A DNA stretch of 7,654 nucleotides from Clostridia bacterium (lineage in GTDB: Bacteria > Bacillota > Clostridia > RUG12999): contig JAFVVU010000228.1 in assembly GCA_017502065.1 (NCBI GenBank), positions 1-7,654 of the forward strand, given 5' to 3'. This document shows positions 5,844 through 7,654 of the stretch, one piece after another. The notes under the pieces are model-generated. The model was not told the DNA's origin and searched no databases. It worked only from the letters and a program-made list of their open reading frames with translations. Positions within the stretch are counted from its first letter, which is position 1. Each line of letters begins with the position of its first letter. The position numbers and the translations under genes are program-made.

Positions 5844-6422
5844 ATGGGGAAAGCAAAGAAAAGCGGCGTTGCAATATTTATGTACTGCGTAATTGCAGTT
5901 GCGGCTGCTCTGGCGGCGGTGTGCTTTTTGCTGTATTACTGCAAAATTTATTCAGCCGGATGGATACTGTGGATTGGAATCATAGGTTTTATGATTATGT
6001 ATCATCTGTGGCTGAGGCTTATTATGGGGAATGTTTCAAAGCTGTTTAAAATAAACTACAGACAGCGGTGGTTTAAAGAAAGATGTTTTGAAAAGGGATT
6101 ATACAGCTTCTTGAAAGTTAAGGATTGGAAAGACAAGACGCTTACATATAATCCACATTTGTTTTCACTTAAGGATTACACGCCGGAGCAGATAGCTGAT
6201 ACAATGGCAAAGGCTGAAACAGACCACTGGATAAATGAAATTATTTCGTTGTCGAGCATATTGTTTACATTTGTGTGGGGGCAGGGATGGATTTTTGCCC
6301 TGACGGCAGTGCTTGCGATGATTTTTGACGGACAGTTTATTCTTATTCAGAGATACAACAGACCGAGAGTGCTGCGGCTTATTAGGCGGCAGATACATAA
6401 AAAAGAAGAATGTTTTATATAG
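5844..6422 (+). CDS. Small membrane protein related to the CrtO acyltransferase family
   Basis: The 192-residue protein has two N-terminal membrane segments (about 9-32 and 38-61) and one or two more near 131-168. The soluble middle contains WFKERCFEKGLYSFLKVKDWKDK, read here as FLKVKDWKD around residue 90, then ETDHW (E125, H128) and the C-terminal RYNRPR (170-175). This order, ending in an IQRYNRPR-type motif, resembles glycosyl-4,4'-diaponeurosporenoate acyltransferase (CrtO) of staphyloxanthin synthesis, recalled from family knowledge. No carotenoid genes are nearby, so the substrate here is probably different; related proteins are found in many Firmicutes without carotenoids. AAGGGG at 5831-5836 sits seven bases before the ATG. 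It follows rlmD by 43 bases without a terminator. Confidence 0.7.
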   Translation: MGKAKKSGVAIFMYCVIAVAAALAAVCFLLYYCKIYSAGWILWIGIIGFMIMYHLWLRLIMGNVSKLFKINYRQRWFKERCFEKGLYSFLKVKDWKDKTLTYNPHLFSLKDYTPEQIADTMAKAETDHWINEIISLSSILFTFVWGQGWIFALTAVLAMIFDGQFILIQRYNRPRVLRLIRRQIHKKEECFI

Positions 6423-6438
6423 AGGATTGGATATATAT

Positions 6439-6444
6439 AAGGAG
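6439..6444 (+). promoter_or_regulatory. Ribosome binding site of the Gfo/Idh gene
   Basis: AAGGAG nine bases before the ATG at 6454, in a 31-base gap that shows no terminator or clear promoter. Confidence 0.75.
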
Positions 6445-6453
6445 AGGTTTATA

Positions 6454-7654
6454 ATGGCAGAGCCGATTAAAGTTATTATTGTAGGAATGGGCATCCGTTC
6501 CGAAATATATGCAAGAGAAAGTCTTGTACATCCGGATATGTTTAAAATAGTGGGCGTTGTTGACATTAACCCTCAAAGGGTTAATGCAGCGCAGGAGATG
6601 TTTGATATTCCGGAAGAACATTGTTTTTCATCTGTTCAGGAACTGGTTGCAGTACCGAAATTTGCAGATGCTGTTATTAACGGAACAATGGACAAGCAGC
6701 ACGTTGTAACAACTGTGCCGCTTCTTGAACACGGGTATGATGTACTTCTTGAAAAACCTTTTGCTCTTAACGAACGTCAGGCGAAGGTGCTTCTTGACTG
6801 TGCAAAAAAGACCGGACGAAAAGTCATGGTTTGTCATGTGCTTCGATATTCACCGTTCTACACAAAAATAAAAGAAGTTGTTGACAGCGGTGAAATAGGT
6901 AAAATTATCAACATCCGTATGGCGGAACAGGTGCATTATTTCCACGAATCAGTTTCTTATGTAAGAGGGAAATATGCTTCCGAAAAGCTTGGCGGAGCAG
7001 GACTACTTCTTGGGAAATGCAGTCACGACCTTGATATTATGACATGGATTATGGGCGAAAATCTTCCGGTTGGTGTTGCCAGCGTTGGATCAGTTTTCCA
7101 GTTCAAACCCGAAATGGCACCGGAAGGTGCAGGAAAGCACTGTCTGAACGATTGCAAAATTAAAGATACATGTCCGTATGCGGCTAAAAAGCTGTATATA
7201 GATTATCCTCAGCGCTGGGCGGAAAACGTGTGGCACGACAGTGGATATGAAGATATTACTGAAGAAGAAAAGCTTGCGCTTCTTTCACAGGATGATAATC
7301 CGTACAGCAGATGTATATATAAATGCGACATTGATATTGTTGACCATCAGTCAGTACTGATAAGCTTTGTTGACGGGGCAAACGGTACGTTTACTGTAAA
7401 CGGTGGTGCACCGGAATCGGCGCGGCGTATACATATTACGGGAACAAAAGGCGAGGTTGTCGGCGTATTTGAGGAAGGCTGTTTTGAAGTGCGCCTGATT
7501 GCACCCGAAAAAGAGGATGGCAGAAAGGTAAGAATTGTTGACGTATCCAGACAGCAGGACGGAAGTCCCCACGGATTTGGTGATCAGCTTCTTGTTCGCG
7601 ATTTCATTACTCTTATGCGCGGAGAAAAAACGTCACCTTGCTGTACAACGCTTG
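6454..7654 (+). CDS. Gfo/Idh/MocA-family oxidoreductase (3' end beyond window)
   Basis: An open frame from ATG 6454 runs to the window end without a stop, giving 400 residues. The N-terminal Rossmann fold shows VIIVGMGIRSEIYA and the acidic VVDINP end of the second strand, which fits an NAD(P)-dependent dehydrogenase. The family EKP motif is at 100-102 (K101 likely catalytic), and LLLGKCSHDLDIM holds K188, H191 and D194 of the active site. A cysteine-rich insert, C230-x3-C234-x5-C240, is followed by C287-x3-C291, a pattern I recall in one Gfo/Idh branch; it may bind a metal or stabilise the fold. Such enzymes oxidise or reduce sugars, inositols and their derivatives. The substrate is not readable here. 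It may be cotranscribed with the CrtO-like gene. Confidence 0.88.
   Translation, partial: MAEPIKVIIVGMGIRSEIYARESLVHPDMFKIVGVVDINPQRVNAAQEMFDIPEEHCFSSVQELVAVPKFADAVINGTMDKQHVVTTVPLLEHGYDVLLEKPFALNERQAKVLLDCAKKTGRKVMVCHVLRYSPFYTKIKEVVDSGEIGKIINIRMAEQVHYFHESVSYVRGKYASEKLGGAGLLLGKCSHDLDIMTWIMGENLPVGVASVGSVFQFKPEMAPEGAGKHCLNDCKIKDTCPYAAKKLYIDYPQRWAENVWHDSGYEDITEEEKLALLSQDDNPYSRCIYKCDIDIVDHQSVLISFVDGANGTFTVNGGAPESARRIHITGTKGEVVGVFEEGCFEVRLIAPEKEDGRKVRIVDVSRQQDGSPHGFGDQLLVRDFITLMRGEKTSPCCTTL

Noticed and set aside
5816..6049. 77-residue frame starting 28 bases before the CrtO-like gene
   Set aside because: It overlaps the CrtO-like gene in another frame, has no good ribosome binding site, and its composition looks like a shifted reading of the membrane segments.
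1..7654. Defence system, CRISPR array, prophage or insertion sequence
   Set aside because: No repeat-spacer array, transposase, integrase, nuclease or phage structural gene is seen on either strand; the two MBL-fold proteins sit in metabolic or housekeeping contexts.

Overview
The window looks like chromosome from a low-to-moderate GC Firmicute, most likely a clostridial (gut or rumen type) bacterium. The signs are AT-rich spacers, purine-rich ribosome binding sites at every gene, one TTG start with a strong Shine-Dalgarno, sigma-A type promoters with extended -10 elements, T-tailed hairpin terminators, and best recognisable family matches to Firmicute proteins. The exact taxon cannot be fixed from the sequence. 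All recognised genes lie on the + strand.

Layout. Bases 1-35 hold the probable tail of an upstream gene, closed by a strong terminator (47-80). About 530 non-coding bases follow (81-616). This stretch is structured: two three-part arrays of DnaA-box-like 9-mers about 148 bases apart, one perfect DnaA box (414-422), a long perfect inverted repeat containing GTTAAC (279-317), an AT-rich 18-mer repeated at nearly the same spacing, and two tandem promoters. It resembles replication-origin or DnaA-regulated DNA, although neither neighbour is recognisably dnaA.

First operon (617-2174): an HpcH/HpaI-family class II aldolase and, one base later, a metallo-beta-lactamase (MBL) fold hydrolase with subclass B3-like ligands. 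A terminator ends the operon at about 2226. Second transcription unit (from about 2262): a HAD-type IIB phosphatase with a very short leader, a protein with two ACT-like domains fused to an unusual MBL domain, an RlmD/RumA-type 23S rRNA m5U methyltransferase, a small CrtO-like membrane protein, and a Gfo/Idh/MocA oxidoreductase cut off by the window end. No terminator is visible between 2274 and 7654, so these five may be cotranscribed, at least by read-through.

The aldolase, MBL hydrolase and Gfo/Idh enzyme would suit catabolism of a sugar-derived acid, but the substrate cannot be read from sequence. The HAD, ACT-MBL, rRNA methylase group has no obvious common pathway. The most interesting items are the duplicated DnaA-box-like module and the ACT-ACT-MBL fusion, whose metal-binding motif reads HADVDH instead of HxHxDH.
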